A stretch of 64,000 nucleotides of DNA from Demequina silvatica (GCF_000971215.1 NZ_BBMA01000003.1:248001-312000); one strand, 5' to 3'; shown: positions 27,101-38,291, counted from the stretch's first letter. Program-made: numbers and translations. The notes: a model not told the origin generated them from the sequence alone.

Positions 27101-28689
27101 GCCTGCGACCCATCAAGACGTGGTCGTACCCCGGCAACCTGCTCGATGCCCTGGTCGACACCCGCAAGGTCGTCGCCGGCGTCCAGCTGCCCCTCCCCGT
27201 CGCCGGCGTGGAGGACGCACGCGTCACCATCCGGCGCATGCTCGACCAGCTGGACCACCACCTCATCCCGCGCGTGCGCGAGGAGGCGTCGCCGGCGATC
27301 GTGGTGGTCGCCGGGTCCACCGGCGCGGGCAAGTCGACCGTGGTGAACGCGCTGGTGGGGGAGGACCTCACCCCATCGGGCGTGCTGCGTCCCACCACCC
27401 GCGTGCCGCATCTGTTCCACCACCCGCTCGACACGTCGGTGCTGTCCGACGTCGCGCAGCGGTGCAAGGTGATCGCCACGGAGGCCGTGCCGCGCGGCCT
27501 CGCGCTCGTGGACTCGCCGGACCTGGACTCCATCAGCGGCGAGAACCGCGACATCGCGCACACGATGCTCGAGGCCGCGGACCTGTGGATCTTCGTCACC
27601 ACCGCCGCCCGCTACGGCGACGCGGTGCCGTGGGAGGCGCTGCGCGCCGGCGCGGACCGCGGCGCCTCGATCGCGGTGGTGCTCAACCGTGTCACCGTCG
27701 ACGTCGCCGCGCAGGTGCGCCGCGAGCTGGTCTCCCGCCTCGCGAGCGAGCACCTCGAGGCGCTGCCGCTCTTCGTGATCCCGGAGGCGCCCAACCGCCA
27801 GGCGATCGTGCCGCGCGACGTGGTCGGCGGCCTGGGCCGCTGGCTCGACTCGGTCGCGGCAGCCTCCGCGACCACCATCGTCGAGCGCACGCTGCACGGC
27901 GCCGCCGAGTCGCTCAAGGAGTGGCTCGAGACCCTCGCCGAGGCGATGGACGACCAGTCCGCCGCCGCCAAGGACGTCCGCTCCGAGGTGCGCCGCGCCG
28001 CCGCGCAGGTCGCGCACGAGGGCGGCGACCGCTGGTGGGAGACCATCCCCACGGGCGCGCTCACCGCGCGCTGGCAGCAGGCCGCCGCGGACGGCGGCGC
28101 GCTGTTCAAGCTCCGCAACAGCATGTGGGTGCGCCGCGGACACGCCCGCGAGCAGCGCGACGAGGTCCTCCACGCGATCTACCGCGACCTGCTGGAAGCG
28201 GTGGAATCGCGCCTGGTCTTCGCCGCATCGTCCGTCGCGGACGCGATGGAGGACGCGCTCCGGCGCGCCGAGACCGGCGTGGGGCCGTGGCTCGCCGAAC
28301 GGCGCGACCCGCGCGACGCGCGCCAGGCGCGCGAGCGGCAGGCCGCCGACGCGTCGCGCCGTTGGGCGCACCGCTGCCAGGAGATCGTGCTCCAGCTGCC
28401 CGGCGTCGAGACCGGCATCCAGGTGATCGGGGAGCCGGGCCTCACCACGGCCCTCGCGAGCGCCGCGCTCGGCATCGAGGAGGCGCGCACCGCGCTCATG
28501 ATCCTCACGTCGCCGCAGGCGGTGGGGGCGGCGGTGGACGAGGCGCGCGTCGCGCTCGACGCCGCGCGCCGGCACTGCGTCAACCGCGAGTCGCTCGACA
28601 TGATGCGCCCCACCGACATCCCGTCGCTCATGCCCGACTCGTCCGCGAAGATCCGCCTGCGTCGCGCCGAGCTGAGGGGGCTGCTGTGA
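27097..28689 (+). CDS. Dynamin-like P-loop GTPase, first of a pair
   Basis: This 530-residue protein has G1 GSTGAGKS (about 73-80), a G2 threonine in RPTT, G3 DSPD (139-142) and a G4-like NRVT (about 197-200). Long helical stretches with charged repeats follow, as in bacterial dynamin-like or YfjP-type GTPases acting at membranes. ATG 27097 is chosen because of the ATGA coupling to the short uORF; GTG 27085 is an alternative. The stop overlaps the second GTPase start (GTGA). Function is probably membrane remodelling or stress response (inference). Confidence 0.8.
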   Translation: MSLRPIKTWSYPGNLLDALVDTRKVVAGVQLPLPVAGVEDARVTIRRMLDQLDHHLIPRVREEASPAIVVVAGSTGAGKSTVVNALVGEDLTPSGVLRPTTRVPHLFHHPLDTSVLSDVAQRCKVIATEAVPRGLALVDSPDLDSISGENRDIAHTMLEAADLWIFVTTAARYGDAVPWEALRAGADRGASIAVVLNRVTVDVAAQVRRELVSRLASEHLEALPLFVIPEAPNRQAIVPRDVVGGLGRWLDSVAAASATTIVERTLHGAAESLKEWLETLAEAMDDQSAAAKDVRSEVRRAAAQVAHEGGDRWWETIPTGALTARWQQAAADGGALFKLRNSMWVRRGHAREQRDEVLHAIYRDLLEAVESRLVFAASSVADAMEDALRRAETGVGPWLAERRDPRDARQARERQAADASRRWAHRCQEIVLQLPGVETGIQVIGEPGLTTALASAALGIEEARTALMILTSPQAVGAAVDEARVALDAARRHCVNRESLDMMRPTDIPSLMPDSSAKIRLRRAELRGLL

Positions 28690-30173
28690 GCGTGAGCTTC
28701 GACGCCGTCCCGCCGCACGACGAGACCACGGTGCTGCGCGAGCGCGTGGACCGGCTCCGGTCCTCGCTCGACTGGGCGCGGGAGGCCATCCCCGCTCCCA
28801 TCCGCGACGAGCTCCACGCCGCCGTCGACCGGTGCGACGAGCGCATGCGCCTGGGCATCGACTGGACCGTGGTGGCGCTCGCGGGCGGCACCGGCTCGGG
28901 CAAGTCCACCTTGTTCAACGCGCTCGCGGGCGTCGACTTCGCGGTGCCCGGCGTCGCGCGTCCCACCACCGCCGACGCGAGCGCCGCCGTGTGGGGGCCC
29001 GACAGCGCGGACGCGCTGCTCGACTGGATCGGGGTGCTGCCCGAGCGTCGCCTGCGACGCGACGACGCTCCCGGCGCGGCACCCGCCCCTGCCTTCGCGG
29101 GCCTGGTGCTGCTCGACCTGCCCGACCACGACTCCGTCAACCCCGAGCACCGCGCCGTGGTCGACAGGATCGTGCCGCAGGTGGACCTGCTGCTGTGGGT
29201 CGTGGACCCCCAGAAGTACGCCGACAACGCCATCCACGAGGGCTACCTGCGCCAGGCGTCCGCGTCCGGCCAGCCGTCGCTGGTGGTGCTCAACCACGTG
29301 GACCGGCTGTCGACCGAGGACGGCTGGGAGGTCGCGCGCGACCTGCAGCGCCTGCTCGCCGAGGACGGCATGCATGCCGTTCCCGTCATGCCGCTGAGCG
29401 CGCGCACCGGTCAGGGCGTCGACGTGCTGCGCGCCGAGCTCGAGGGCGCCGTGCAGGCGCGGTCCGTCGCGGCCGACGCCGTCGCCGCGGACCTGGTCGA
29501 CGCGGGCCGCACGCTCGAGCGGGCGCTCGCGCGCGACGCCGAGCCCGTGCTTCCGGACGTCGCAGAGATCGCGGCGGCGCTCGCGAAGGCCGCCGGCGTG
29601 GACGCGCGTGCCGATGCCGCCGCCGCGGTGGTCTCGGGGCGCGGCGCGAGCGTGCCCGTGCAGGAGCCCCTGCGCCTCGAGGTGGTCGACCGCGAGCGGC
29701 TCGACTGGATCGATGCCGCCTCGGAGGGCCTGCCGGTGCAGTGGCGGATCGTGATCGGCGAGGCCGTCGCCCCCGCGGACGAGCTCACCACGCTGCTCGA
29801 CCGTGCGCTCGGCGGCGTCGCGTGGCCCGAGGCCAGGCATGCCCCGTTCGGGCGCCGGCGTGCGCGTGCCGGCGCGGTGCGCGCGGACATGCTGCGCCTC
29901 GGGCGCGAGGCCATCGCCGCGGCGCTCGAGCCGGGGATGGTGCGCCCGACGCAGCTCATCCACCAGGCGTACCGCAACCTCGACGAGCTCACCGTGATCG
30001 CGCGCGCCGCCGCGCCCGCCGGGGTGCCCGAGCGGGGGGACGATGCGGTGGCCGGGTCCGCGGCCGGCGTCGCCGGGGTGCCGGAGGCGGTGGAGGTTCC
30101 CGAGGAGCCGCTGCCCGCCGACATCTGGGCGCCCGTGGAGCGCGAGCAGGAGCGCAGGCACCGCGACGGTTGA
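28686..30173 (+). CDS. Dynamin-like P-loop GTPase, second of a pair
   Basis: This 495-residue protein has G1 GGTGSGKS (about 67-74), G2 threonines in RPTT, G3 DLPD (144-147) and G4 NHVD (203-206), so it is closer to a canonical GTPase than its partner. The C-terminal region is helical and ends in an acidic Pro-rich tail with a linker (ERGDDAVAGSAAG) that contains a dispersed GGACGATGCG word at 30038. Bacterial dynamin-like proteins often act as side-by-side heteromeric pairs, which fits this coupled arrangement. Confidence 0.8.
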   Translation: MSVSFDAVPPHDETTVLRERVDRLRSSLDWAREAIPAPIRDELHAAVDRCDERMRLGIDWTVVALAGGTGSGKSTLFNALAGVDFAVPGVARPTTADASAAVWGPDSADALLDWIGVLPERRLRRDDAPGAAPAPAFAGLVLLDLPDHDSVNPEHRAVVDRIVPQVDLLLWVVDPQKYADNAIHEGYLRQASASGQPSLVVLNHVDRLSTEDGWEVARDLQRLLAEDGMHAVPVMPLSARTGQGVDVLRAELEGAVQARSVAADAVAADLVDAGRTLERALARDAEPVLPDVAEIAAALAKAAGVDARADAAAAVVSGRGASVPVQEPLRLEVVDRERLDWIDAASEGLPVQWRIVIGEAVAPADELTTLLDRALGGVAWPEARHAPFGRRRARAGAVRADMLRLGREAIAAALEPGMVRPTQLIHQAYRNLDELTVIARAAAPAGVPERGDDAVAGSAAGVAGVPEAVEVPEEPLPADIWAPVEREQERRHRDG

Positions 30174-30242
30174 GGGCCCGGGACCACCGATGTCCCCAGC
30201 CCCTCCGCACGTGCCGGTTGTCCACGGATCTCAGCCGGCCCG

Positions 30243-30252
30243 CGCATCGTCC
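30243..30252 (-). repeat. Dispersed GGACGATGCG word, intergenic copy
   Basis: Exact copy in the context CCCGCGCATCGTCCC between the second GTPase gene and ssb, both rightward. It lies just upstream of the ssb leader. Confidence 0.8.
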
Positions 30253-30307
30253 CTCCCTCCCGTCCCACCCTGGGAGGAGCCGCACCGTGCGGCGCAGGGA
30301 GGAGAGC

Positions 30308-30856
30308 ATGAACGAGCTGATCATCACCGTGTCGGGGTGGGCCGCGTCGGACGCCAAGCTGTTCGTGGGGCAGGGCGACCTCGCGCTCACGTCATTCCGG
30401 CTCGCGTCGACGCCGCGGTACTTCGACCGCGACAAGAACGCGTGGGTCGACGGGGTCACCGAGTGGTTCACCGTGAGGACGTTCCGCTCCGCGGCCGTCA
30501 CCGTGGAGAAGTCCATCAAGAAGGGCATGCCGGTGGTCGTGACCGGCCGCCTGCGGACCAGCACCTGGGAGGCCAAGGACGGTCCGCGCGTCGACCACAT
30601 CATCGACGCGAGCGCGGTCGGACCCGACTGCACCCGCGGCATGGTCAAGGAGTTCGCGCGCGCGACGGGCGACGCGACGCTCACCGAGGCGGACGTCAGC
30701 CCCGCCGCGAGCGCCATCGCGGCCTCGCACGGCGGCGAGGCGGACTCCTCGGACGCCTCCGGGATCGACGCGTCCGCGTTCGAGACCGCGCCGCCGGACG
30801 AGGACGGGTCGCCCGGCGCGTACGCGGACGAGGAGGAGCCGGCCACCGTGGCCTGA
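30308..30856 (+). CDS. ssb: Single-stranded DNA-binding protein
   Basis: This 182-residue protein has an N-terminal OB fold (ELIITVSGWAASDAKLFVGQG, TPRYFDRDKNAWVDGVTEWFTV, GMPVVVTGRLRTSTWE). The C-terminal half is an acidic Ser/Ala-rich tail, but it lacks the canonical DDDIPF terminus, so it is more likely an accessory actinobacterial SSB than the primary one. GGAGAG upstream of ATG 30308 serves as ribosome-binding site. Confidence 0.85.
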   Translation: MNELIITVSGWAASDAKLFVGQGDLALTSFRLASTPRYFDRDKNAWVDGVTEWFTVRTFRSAAVTVEKSIKKGMPVVVTGRLRTSTWEAKDGPRVDHIIDASAVGPDCTRGMVKEFARATGDATLTEADVSPAASAIAASHGGEADSSDASGIDASAFETAPPDEDGSPGAYADEEEPATVA

Positions 30857-30964
30857 GCCGGCCGCGCGGGGCCGCCCGACCGCGCCGCCCCATGGTCCTC
30901 CCGTAGGCTAGGGGGCGGCATCCGGGCGCCCGCGCGCCCGCACAGGACAAGTGACGGAGCAGCA

Positions 30965-32647
<1,683 letters not shown>

Positions 32648-32716
32648 CACCCGCCGCGCAGTTGGCAGATCATCGCCGCTTTCCCGAGTTCTCCGACTCG
32701 CAGTGGTAGTTGAATG

Positions 32717-32750
32717 TCGCCCCCGTACCTCGGTCGAGGTGCGGGGGCGA
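32717..32750. terminator. Terminator after ettA
   Basis: A 15-bp stem with one G.T wobble and a four-base GGTC loop follows the ettA stop by 69 bp and precedes the thioesterase promoter. Confidence 0.75.
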
Positions 32751-32784
32751 TGTCGTCCCACCCGACCGCGCTAGCGTGAGAGGC

Positions 32785-33264
32785 ATGACCCGCATCCACG
32801 TCCCGATCACGCTGCGGTGGTCGGACCTCGACGCCTACGGCCACGTCAACAACGCGGAGATGCTCCGCCTGCTCGAGGAGGCCCGCATCCGGGTGTTCTG
32901 GGCGGACCGGTCCGCCGCCGAGGAGCACGACGTCCCCCACACCGCCCTCATCGCGGGCGGCCCCGACGCGGAGACGATCACGCTGATCGCCGCGCAGCAG
33001 ATCGAGTACCTCGAGCCCATCCCGTACCTGCGCCGGCCGCTGGACGTGCAGCTGTGGATCGGCAGGCTCGGGGGAGCGAGCATCGAGATCTGCTACGAGG
33101 TGTGGTCCCCGACGGGCGACCCGGCGCCGGTGCTGTACGCGCGCGCCGCCACCACGCTGGTGCTCATCGATTCGCAGAGCCAGCGCCCGCGCCGCCTCAC
33201 CGACGCCGAGCGCGAGGCGTGGAGCCCGCACCTCGACGAGCCGGTGGTGTTCCGCAGGCGCTGA
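32785..33264 (+). CDS. 4-hydroxybenzoyl-CoA thioesterase-type hotdog protein
   Basis: This 159-residue protein carries the hotdog-fold motif LRWSDLDAYGHVNNAEMLRLLEEAR with the catalytic Asp, as in FcbC/YbgC acyl-CoA thioesterases. The second half has IEYLEPIPYLRRPLDVQLWIGRLGGASIEICYEV. It is cytosolic and likely hydrolyses acyl-CoA esters. TAGCGT 7 nt before ATG 32785 suggests a leaderless transcript. Confidence 0.85.
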   Translation: MTRIHVPITLRWSDLDAYGHVNNAEMLRLLEEARIRVFWADRSAAEEHDVPHTALIAGGPDAETITLIAAQQIEYLEPIPYLRRPLDVQLWIGRLGGASIEICYEVWSPTGDPAPVLYARAATTLVLIDSQSQRPRRLTDAEREAWSPHLDEPVVFRRR

Positions 33265-33397
33265 CCGACAACCACGTACCACTGGCGCGCACCAACCTCT
33301 CAGAACCGACCAAGTCCTACCAACTCTGGTGGGCGGCGGTACGCGCGAGCGCCGGCCACCCCGACGGGGCGACCGGCGCTCGCGCGGCGACCAGCGT

Positions 33398-34297
33398 CTA
33401 CGCCGTGAGCGAGTCCACCCACTCCTGGTTCTCGGCGACCCACGCGTGGACCACGGACTCGTAGTCCGACTCGGACCCCGCGGCCAGGAGCTGGTTCTCG
33501 AGGTCGTAGAGCAGCTCGGCGTCCATGGTGAAGTCCGCCAGCCACTGCGCGACCTCGGGGAAGTCCTCGCCGAGCCCCGCGCGGGAGTACGTGGAGATCG
33601 ACTCCGCGTCGCCCAGGGTGCCCTCGGGGTCCTCGAGGTTCTTGAGGTCGTACGCGCCGTAGGCCCAGTGCGGCTCCCACAGCGTCACGATGATGTTCTC
33701 GCCGTCCGCCATCGCCGAGTCGAGCTCGGCGAGCATCGCCGGCGTCGACGAGGTCACGAAGTCCATGCCCTCCAGGCCGTACACCGGGATCGCGCCCTCG
33801 ACCGCGCCGGTGAGGCCGGCGCCGGGCTCGATCCCCACGATGGTGTTGTCGAACTCGTCGGCGTGCTCCGCGAGGTCCGCGAGCGAGTCGATGGGGGCGT
33901 CCGCGTTCACGGCGACGGTGAGGGCCGCGCTGTCGAACCAGGCGCCCAGCTCCTCGATGTCGTCGCCGAACTTCTCGAGGTAGTCGGCGTGGGTGGCGGG
34001 CAGCCACACGTCGGTGACCAGGTCGTAGTCGCCGTCGGCGAGCGCCTGGAAGGTGGGTGCGGGGTCCGCGTACTCGAGGGTGACGTCGTAGCCCTGGTCC
34101 TCGAGGATCGCCTGCCACAGCAGCGACGAGGCGACCGACTCGTCCCAGCCGTTGAACACGCCGAGCGTGAGCTCGCCGCCGGTCGCGGCGTCACCCGACG
34201 CGGCCGCGTCGGAGTCGGCCTCGGAGGAGGAGCAGCCCGCGAGCACGAGGCCCGCGCCGGCCGCCAGGGCGAAGGGCGCGAAGGAGCGCATCTTCAT
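33398..34297 (-). CDS. proX: Glycine betaine/proline ABC transporter substrate-binding lipoprotein
   Basis: This 299-residue protein has a lipoprotein signal (LVLAGCSSSEAD, lipobox cysteine at about residue 21) followed by an OpuAC-type fold: LGVFNGWDESVASSLLWQAILEDQGYDVTLEY and DVWLPATHADYLEKFGDDIEEL. It captures quaternary amines outside the membrane. It is separated from the permease gene by a 108-bp gap with hairpins. ATG 34297 opens directly on a K/R n-region. Confidence 0.9.
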   Translation of the reverse strand: MKMRSFAPFALAAGAGLVLAGCSSSEADSDAAASGDAATGGELTLGVFNGWDESVASSLLWQAILEDQGYDVTLEYADPAPTFQALADGDYDLVTDVWLPATHADYLEKFGDDIEELGAWFDSAALTVAVNADAPIDSLADLAEHADEFDNTIVGIEPGAGLTGAVEGAIPVYGLEGMDFVTSSTPAMLAELDSAMADGENIIVTLWEPHWAYGAYDLKNLEDPEGTLGDAESISTYSRAGLGEDFPEVAQWLADFTMDAELLYDLENQLLAAGSESDYESVVHAWVAENQEWVDSLTA

Positions 34298-34377
34298 GAT
34301 GGGTGTTTCCTTTCCCGACGCGGGGAGTCTCCCCACGCCGTGAGCACCGGCCGCCCATCGGTCGGGGCGGGGTGCGT

Positions 34378-34397
34378 GCGGCTTCCGCGGAAGCCGC
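34378..34397. other. Intercistronic hairpin between permease and binding-protein genes
   Basis: A perfect 9-bp stem (34378-34386 with 34389-34397) lies in the 108-bp gap. Like the hairpin at 234-268, it separates the binding-protein gene from the other subunits and may allow differential expression. Confidence 0.6.
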
Positions 34398-34405
34398 CAG
34401 GTCTG

Positions 34406-35344
34406 TCAGGCCGCGACGGCCTCGCGGTCCGCGGTGGGCGAGGAGGCGCCGGGGGACGATGCGGCGGTCGCCGCCGCGTCCGAGGTCCCGCGGGCGCGCA
34501 GTCGCCGGAACAGGTGCAGGCCGCGCTTCGTGCCGAACGCGCCGGTGAAGCGGTCGAGGATGATCGCGAGGATCACCACGGACAGGCCGGCCTCGAAGCC
34601 CAGCGCGGTGTCGAGCGCGGACAGCGACTTGGTGACGTCGCCGCCCAGGCCGCCCGCACCCACCATGCCGGCGATGACCACCATCGACAGCGAGAGCATG
34701 ATCACCTGGTTGACGCCGGCCATGATCGACGGCATCGCGAGCGGCAGCTGGATCTGGCGCAGGATGCGGCCCGGCGTGGAGCCGAAGGCCTGGCCCGCCT
34801 CGACCACCTCGCGGTCGACGCCGCGGATGCCCAGCTCGGTGAGCCGCACGCCGGGCGCGAGCGCGAACAGCACGGTGGCGAAGATGCCGGGGGCGACACC
34901 GATGCCGAACAGCCCGATGGCGGGGATGAGGTAGACGAACGCCGGCATGGTCTGCAGGAAGTCCATGACGGGCTTGATGACCGCGGAGACGCGGTCGCTG
35001 CGCGCGGCCCAGATGCCCAGCGGCACCGCGACCACGATGGCGAGGAACGCGGCGACCACCACGAGCGCGAGCGTCTCCATGGCGTTGTCCCACTGGTCGA
35101 CGCCCACGATGAACAGCAGGCCCAGCGCGGTGCCGAGACCGAACCTCCAGCCGCGCACGGCGAGCGCGAGCAGGGCGAGGACCGTGATCACGACGATGGC
35201 GGGCGGCGTGCCGACCACCCACACCACCGCGTCGTACAGCGCCACGTAGACGGCGGCGAGCAGGTCGAACAGCCACTCGAGGTTGTGCTCGATCCAGTCC
35301 AGGCCGGACTCGACCCAACTGCCGAAGGGGATGCGGACGTCCAT
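34406..35344 (-). CDS. proW: Glycine betaine/proline ABC transporter permease
   Basis: This 312-residue OpuAB/ProW permease has about seven transmembrane helices and an EAA-like loop (GVDREVVEAGQAFGSTPGRILRQIQLPLAMPSIMAGVNQ). The C-terminal 40 residues are Ala/Ser-rich and carry one GGACGATGCG word (34454-34463). Its ATG 35344 overlaps the ATPase stop by 1 nt. Confidence 0.92.
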   Translation of the reverse strand: MDVRIPFGSWVESGLDWIEHNLEWLFDLLAAVYVALYDAVVWVVGTPPAIVVITVLALLALAVRGWRFGLGTALGLLFIVGVDQWDNAMETLALVVVAAFLAIVVAVPLGIWAARSDRVSAVIKPVMDFLQTMPAFVYLIPAIGLFGIGVAPGIFATVLFALAPGVRLTELGIRGVDREVVEAGQAFGSTPGRILRQIQLPLAMPSIMAGVNQVIMLSLSMVVIAGMVGAGGLGGDVTKSLSALDTALGFEAGLSVVILAIILDRFTGAFGTKRGLHLFRRLRARGTSDAAATAASSPGASSPTADREAVAA

Positions 35345-36642
35345 CAGATGGCCTCCTCGGCGTCGAGGGCGCCCGAGTCGACGGCGGCCTCCAGGGCGCG
35401 GTCGACCACGGCGGCCGGTAGCGGGTCGGGGCGGGGGGAGGCCTGGGCGTCGGCCCCGGGCTCGCCGCCGAGCGTGGCGAGCAGCGTGACGCGGGGCACC
35501 ACGCCCACCAGCCGGCCGCGCGAGTCGGTGACGCCCAGCGGGAGCTGCGCCTCGAGCGCGGGGATGAACAGCTCGGCGAGCGGGGTGTCGTGCGCGACGG
35601 CGCCGTGGTCGGGCCGCACGATCCCGTCGAGCGAACGCTCGCCTCGCCGGACGGCGTCGAGCGCGTCGCGGTCCGACACCCAGCCCACCAACGTGCGGTC
35701 GCGCTGGGTGACGTAGACGGCGGAGAGCTGCTCGTCGCGCATCGCCTGGAGCGCGCCATGCGCGCCGGCCGCCGGATGGACCACCGCGCGGGGCTTGCGC
35801 ATCACCGACTCGGCGGTGAGGACGCGCGTGCGGTCGACGTCCTGCACGAACTGCTCGACGTACTCGTTCGCGGGATCCGTGAGGATCTCCTCGGGCGTGC
35901 CCACCTGGACGATCCGCCCGTCGCGCATGACCGCGATCCTGTCGCCAAGGAACATGGCCTCGTTGAGGTCGTGCGTGATGAAGACGATGGTCTTGCCCAG
36001 CGTCGCCTGCAGCTCGAGCAGCTGCTCCTGCATCTCACGGCGGATCAGCGGGTCGAGCGCGGAGAAGGCCTCGTCCATGAGGAGCACGTCGGTGTCGGCG
36101 GCGAGGGCGCGGGCGAGGCCCACGCGCTGCTGCATGCCGCCCGACAGCTGGCCGGGGAGCTTGTCCTCCCAGCCGGCGAGCCCCACGATCTGGGTGACCT
36201 CGCGGGCCCGCGCGTCGCGTTCGGGCCTTGCGACGCCCTGGATCTCGAGCCCGTACGCGACGTTGTCGAGGACGGTGCGGTGGGGCAGCAGGGCGAAGTG
36301 CTGGAACACCATCGACACCCGCTGGCGGCGGATCTCGCGCAGCCGCTTGGGGGCGATGCCGGTGATGCGCTCGCCGCCGATCTCGACGGTCCCGGCGGTG
36401 GCCTCGTGCAGGCCGTTGAGCATGCGGATCAGGGTCGACTTGCCCGAACCGGACAGCCCCATCACCACGAAGATCTCGCCGCGGCGCACCTCGAAGGAGG
36501 CGTCGATGACGGCCGCGGTGGTGCCGTGGCCCAGCTGGTCGCGCGGGGTGCCCTGGTGCAGCCTGATCACCGCCTCGTCGGCGTGGCGCCCGAACACCTT
36601 GTACAGGCCGTCGGCGCGCAGGGCGGTCGTGTGGTCGTTCAT
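35344..36642 (-). CDS. proV: Glycine betaine/proline ABC transporter ATPase with CBS domains
   Basis: This 432-residue protein is an OpuAA/ProV-type ATPase: Walker A GLSGSGKST, signature LSGGMQQRVGLARAL and Walker B VLLMDEAFSALDP. It is followed by a tandem CBS region (residues about 290-410, RAVVHPAAGAHGALQAMRDEQLSAVYV...LVGVVPRVTLLATL) that senses ionic strength or nucleotides in OpuA-type systems. It is the first gene of the proV-proW-proX operon, energising compatible-solute uptake under osmotic stress. Confidence 0.93.
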   Translation of the reverse strand: MNDHTTALRADGLYKVFGRHADEAVIRLHQGTPRDQLGHGTTAAVIDASFEVRRGEIFVVMGLSGSGKSTLIRMLNGLHEATAGTVEIGGERITGIAPKRLREIRRQRVSMVFQHFALLPHRTVLDNVAYGLEIQGVARPERDARAREVTQIVGLAGWEDKLPGQLSGGMQQRVGLARALAADTDVLLMDEAFSALDPLIRREMQEQLLELQATLGKTIVFITHDLNEAMFLGDRIAVMRDGRIVQVGTPEEILTDPANEYVEQFVQDVDRTRVLTAESVMRKPRAVVHPAAGAHGALQAMRDEQLSAVYVTQRDRTLVGWVSDRDALDAVRRGERSLDGIVRPDHGAVAHDTPLAELFIPALEAQLPLGVTDSRGRLVGVVPRVTLLATLGGEPGADAQASPRPDPLPAAVVDRALEAAVDSGALDAEEAI

Positions 36643-36863
36643 GGTCCTCAGCTCCTGGGTCTTCTCAGGTGCGCAAGGGCCTCGGCTAGCGAGGGGACTC
36701 GCAGCCGTCGGACGGCAATCACGGGCCCGCCGGGCAGCGCCGGAGCGCCGCTACTAACACTCCGGCGCGGCACCCCCGGGGAGGGGCGCGCCAGGAGGCC
36801 TTTGGCTGGTCATTGGCGTTCCCTTGACCGGCGCTTGCCAGTGGGAACGGCCCTGCGACCGTA
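36643..36863 (-). promoter_or_regulatory. Structured leader upstream of proV
   Basis: The gap upstream of proV contains a possible -10 box TACGGT (minus strand, 36858-36863), then a hairpin 36817-36823/36843-36849 and a 9-bp stem 36737-36745/36760-36768. No reading frame is supported. I could not match it to a known riboswitch consensus. It may control the osmolyte transporter by attenuation. Confidence 0.4.
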
Positions 36864-36934
36864 ACAACCGGGACCCACGTCCTGTCCAATCGGGACGCGC
36901 TTCGTTACCGAATCGAAATAATTGCCCGCATGCA

Positions 36935-36965
36935 AGGGACGATGCGCAACCCGCGCATCGTCCCT
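36935..36965. terminator. Inverted pair of GGACGATGCG words (13-bp stem)
   Basis: AGGGACGATGCGC (36935-36947) and its exact inverse (36953-36965) flank a 5-nt loop. It lies after the end of the mscS-globin-tesB operon and can act as its terminator. Confidence 0.8.
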
Positions 36966-36981
36966 GGTACCGCAGGTGCGG

Positions 36982-37854
36982 CTACAGCCGGATCATGCCC
37001 TCCTGGGCCGCCGACGCGACCAGCCGGCCGTCCTCGGAGAAGATCCACGTGCCCGTGAGGCCCCGGCCGCCCTGGGCGGTGGGGGAGTCCTGGACAAAGA
37101 GGAGCCACTCGTCGGCGCGCGCCGGACGGTGCCACCACATGGCGTGGTCGAGGCTCGCGAAGGAGATGTCGGGCGTCACCCAGGAGGCTCCGTGGCGGCG
37201 CAGCAGGGGCTCGAGCATCACCTGGTCGGAGCCGAACGCGAGCAGCGCGCGGTGCATGAGGTCCGAGCCGTCGATGGGGCCGCGGAGCTTCATCCACGCC
37301 GTCTGGTACTGCTTGGGGCGCTTGTCGGGGCCCAGGAACAGCGAGCCCTCGACGTGGCGCACGTCGAACGGCGCCTTGGTCAGCCAGAAGTCCGCGGCCG
37401 GGTGGCCGGCGAACGGGGCGAGCACGTCGATGCCGGAGACCACGGTGTCGGGGCCGGGGACCTCGGGCATGGTGACGGCGTGCTCGGGACCCTCCTGCTC
37501 GATCTGGAAGGACGTGATCATCGACAGGATGGGCCGGCCGTCCTGCAGCGCATGCGTGCGGCGCGCGGAGAACGAGCGGCCGTCGCGCAGGACCTCGACC
37601 TCGAACTGGATGGGGTGCGCGGCGTCGCCGGCGCGCAGGAAGTAGCCGTGGAGCGAGTGCGCGAAGCGGTCCTCGGGGACCGTCGCGCCCGCCGCGAGCA
37701 GGGCCTGGGCGAGCACCTGGCCGCCGAACACGCGGCCGCCGGGCATGGGCAGCGAGTCGCCCTCGAAGCTCGTGTCGCCGGAGCGGCGCAGGTCCAGGCA
37801 GGCGAGGCCCTCGCGCAGGGCGGACTCCGCCCATGTGTCCTCGATCGCGGGCAT
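36982..37854 (-). CDS. tesB: Acyl-CoA thioesterase II (TesB-like)
   Basis: This 290-residue double-hotdog protein has FGGQVLAQALLAAGATV and HSLHGYFLRAGDAAHPIQFEVEVLRDGRSFSARRTHALQDGRPI in the N-terminal half, and SLDHAMWWHRPARADEWLLFVQDSPTAQGGRGLTGTWIFSEDGRLVASAAQEGMIR at the C-terminus. This is the TesB signature with the conserved Asp/Gln catalytic positions. It hydrolyses medium to long acyl-CoAs. ATG 37854 overlaps the globin stop by 1 nt. Confidence 0.92.
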   Translation of the reverse strand: MPAIEDTWAESALREGLACLDLRRSGDTSFEGDSLPMPGGRVFGGQVLAQALLAAGATVPEDRFAHSLHGYFLRAGDAAHPIQFEVEVLRDGRSFSARRTHALQDGRPILSMITSFQIEQEGPEHAVTMPEVPGPDTVVSGIDVLAPFAGHPAADFWLTKAPFDVRHVEGSLFLGPDKRPKQYQTAWMKLRGPIDGSDLMHRALLAFGSDQVMLEPLLRRHGASWVTPDISFASLDHAMWWHRPARADEWLLFVQDSPTAQGGRGLTGTWIFSEDGRLVASAAQEGMIRL

Positions 37855-38291
37855 CAGGCCTCCTCGGTGGCGTCGAACGTGTTGACCATCGAATGCGCCG
37901 CGCGCTCGAGGTAGTCCATCAGGGTCACGGCGTGCAGCGGCGCCAGGTTCTGGCGCGCGACGGCCTCGCGCATGTGGGCGATCCACCGGTCGCGCGCGTC
38001 GGGGTTGACCGTGAACGGCATGTGCCGCATGCGCAGCCGCGGGTGCCCGCGCTGCTCGGAGTACGTGGTGGGCCCGCCCCAGTACTGCTCGAGGAACAGC
38101 GTGAGGCGCTCGATCGCGCCCTCCATGTCCTGCTCCGGGTACATGGGTCGCAGCACCGGGTCCGCCGCGACGCCCTCGTAGAACGCCCGCACGATCGCGT
38201 CGAACGTCGCGTGGCCTCCCACCGCGTCGAAGAAGGACTGGCCCTGCTCCTGCGCGGGTCCGGCGCCCACGTTCATGCCGGGGGTGCTCAC
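37854..38291 (-). CDS. Truncated hemoglobin, group II (GlbO type)
   Basis: This 145-residue protein has [69 protein letters not shown] and [11 protein letters not shown]. The proximal His in [10 protein letters not shown] and the overall length match trHbO proteins, which bind oxygen or detoxify nitric oxide. GTG 38291 overlaps the mscS stop by GTGA and is preferred; ATG 38276 is an alternative. Confidence 0.92.
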   Translation of the reverse strand: MSTPGMNVGAGPAQEQGQSFFDAVGGHATFDAIVRAFYEGVAADPVLRPMYPEQDMEGAIERLTLFLEQYWGGPTTYSEQRGHPRLRMRHMPFTVNPDARDRWIAHMREAVARQNLAPLHAVTLMDYLERAAHSMVNTFDATEEA

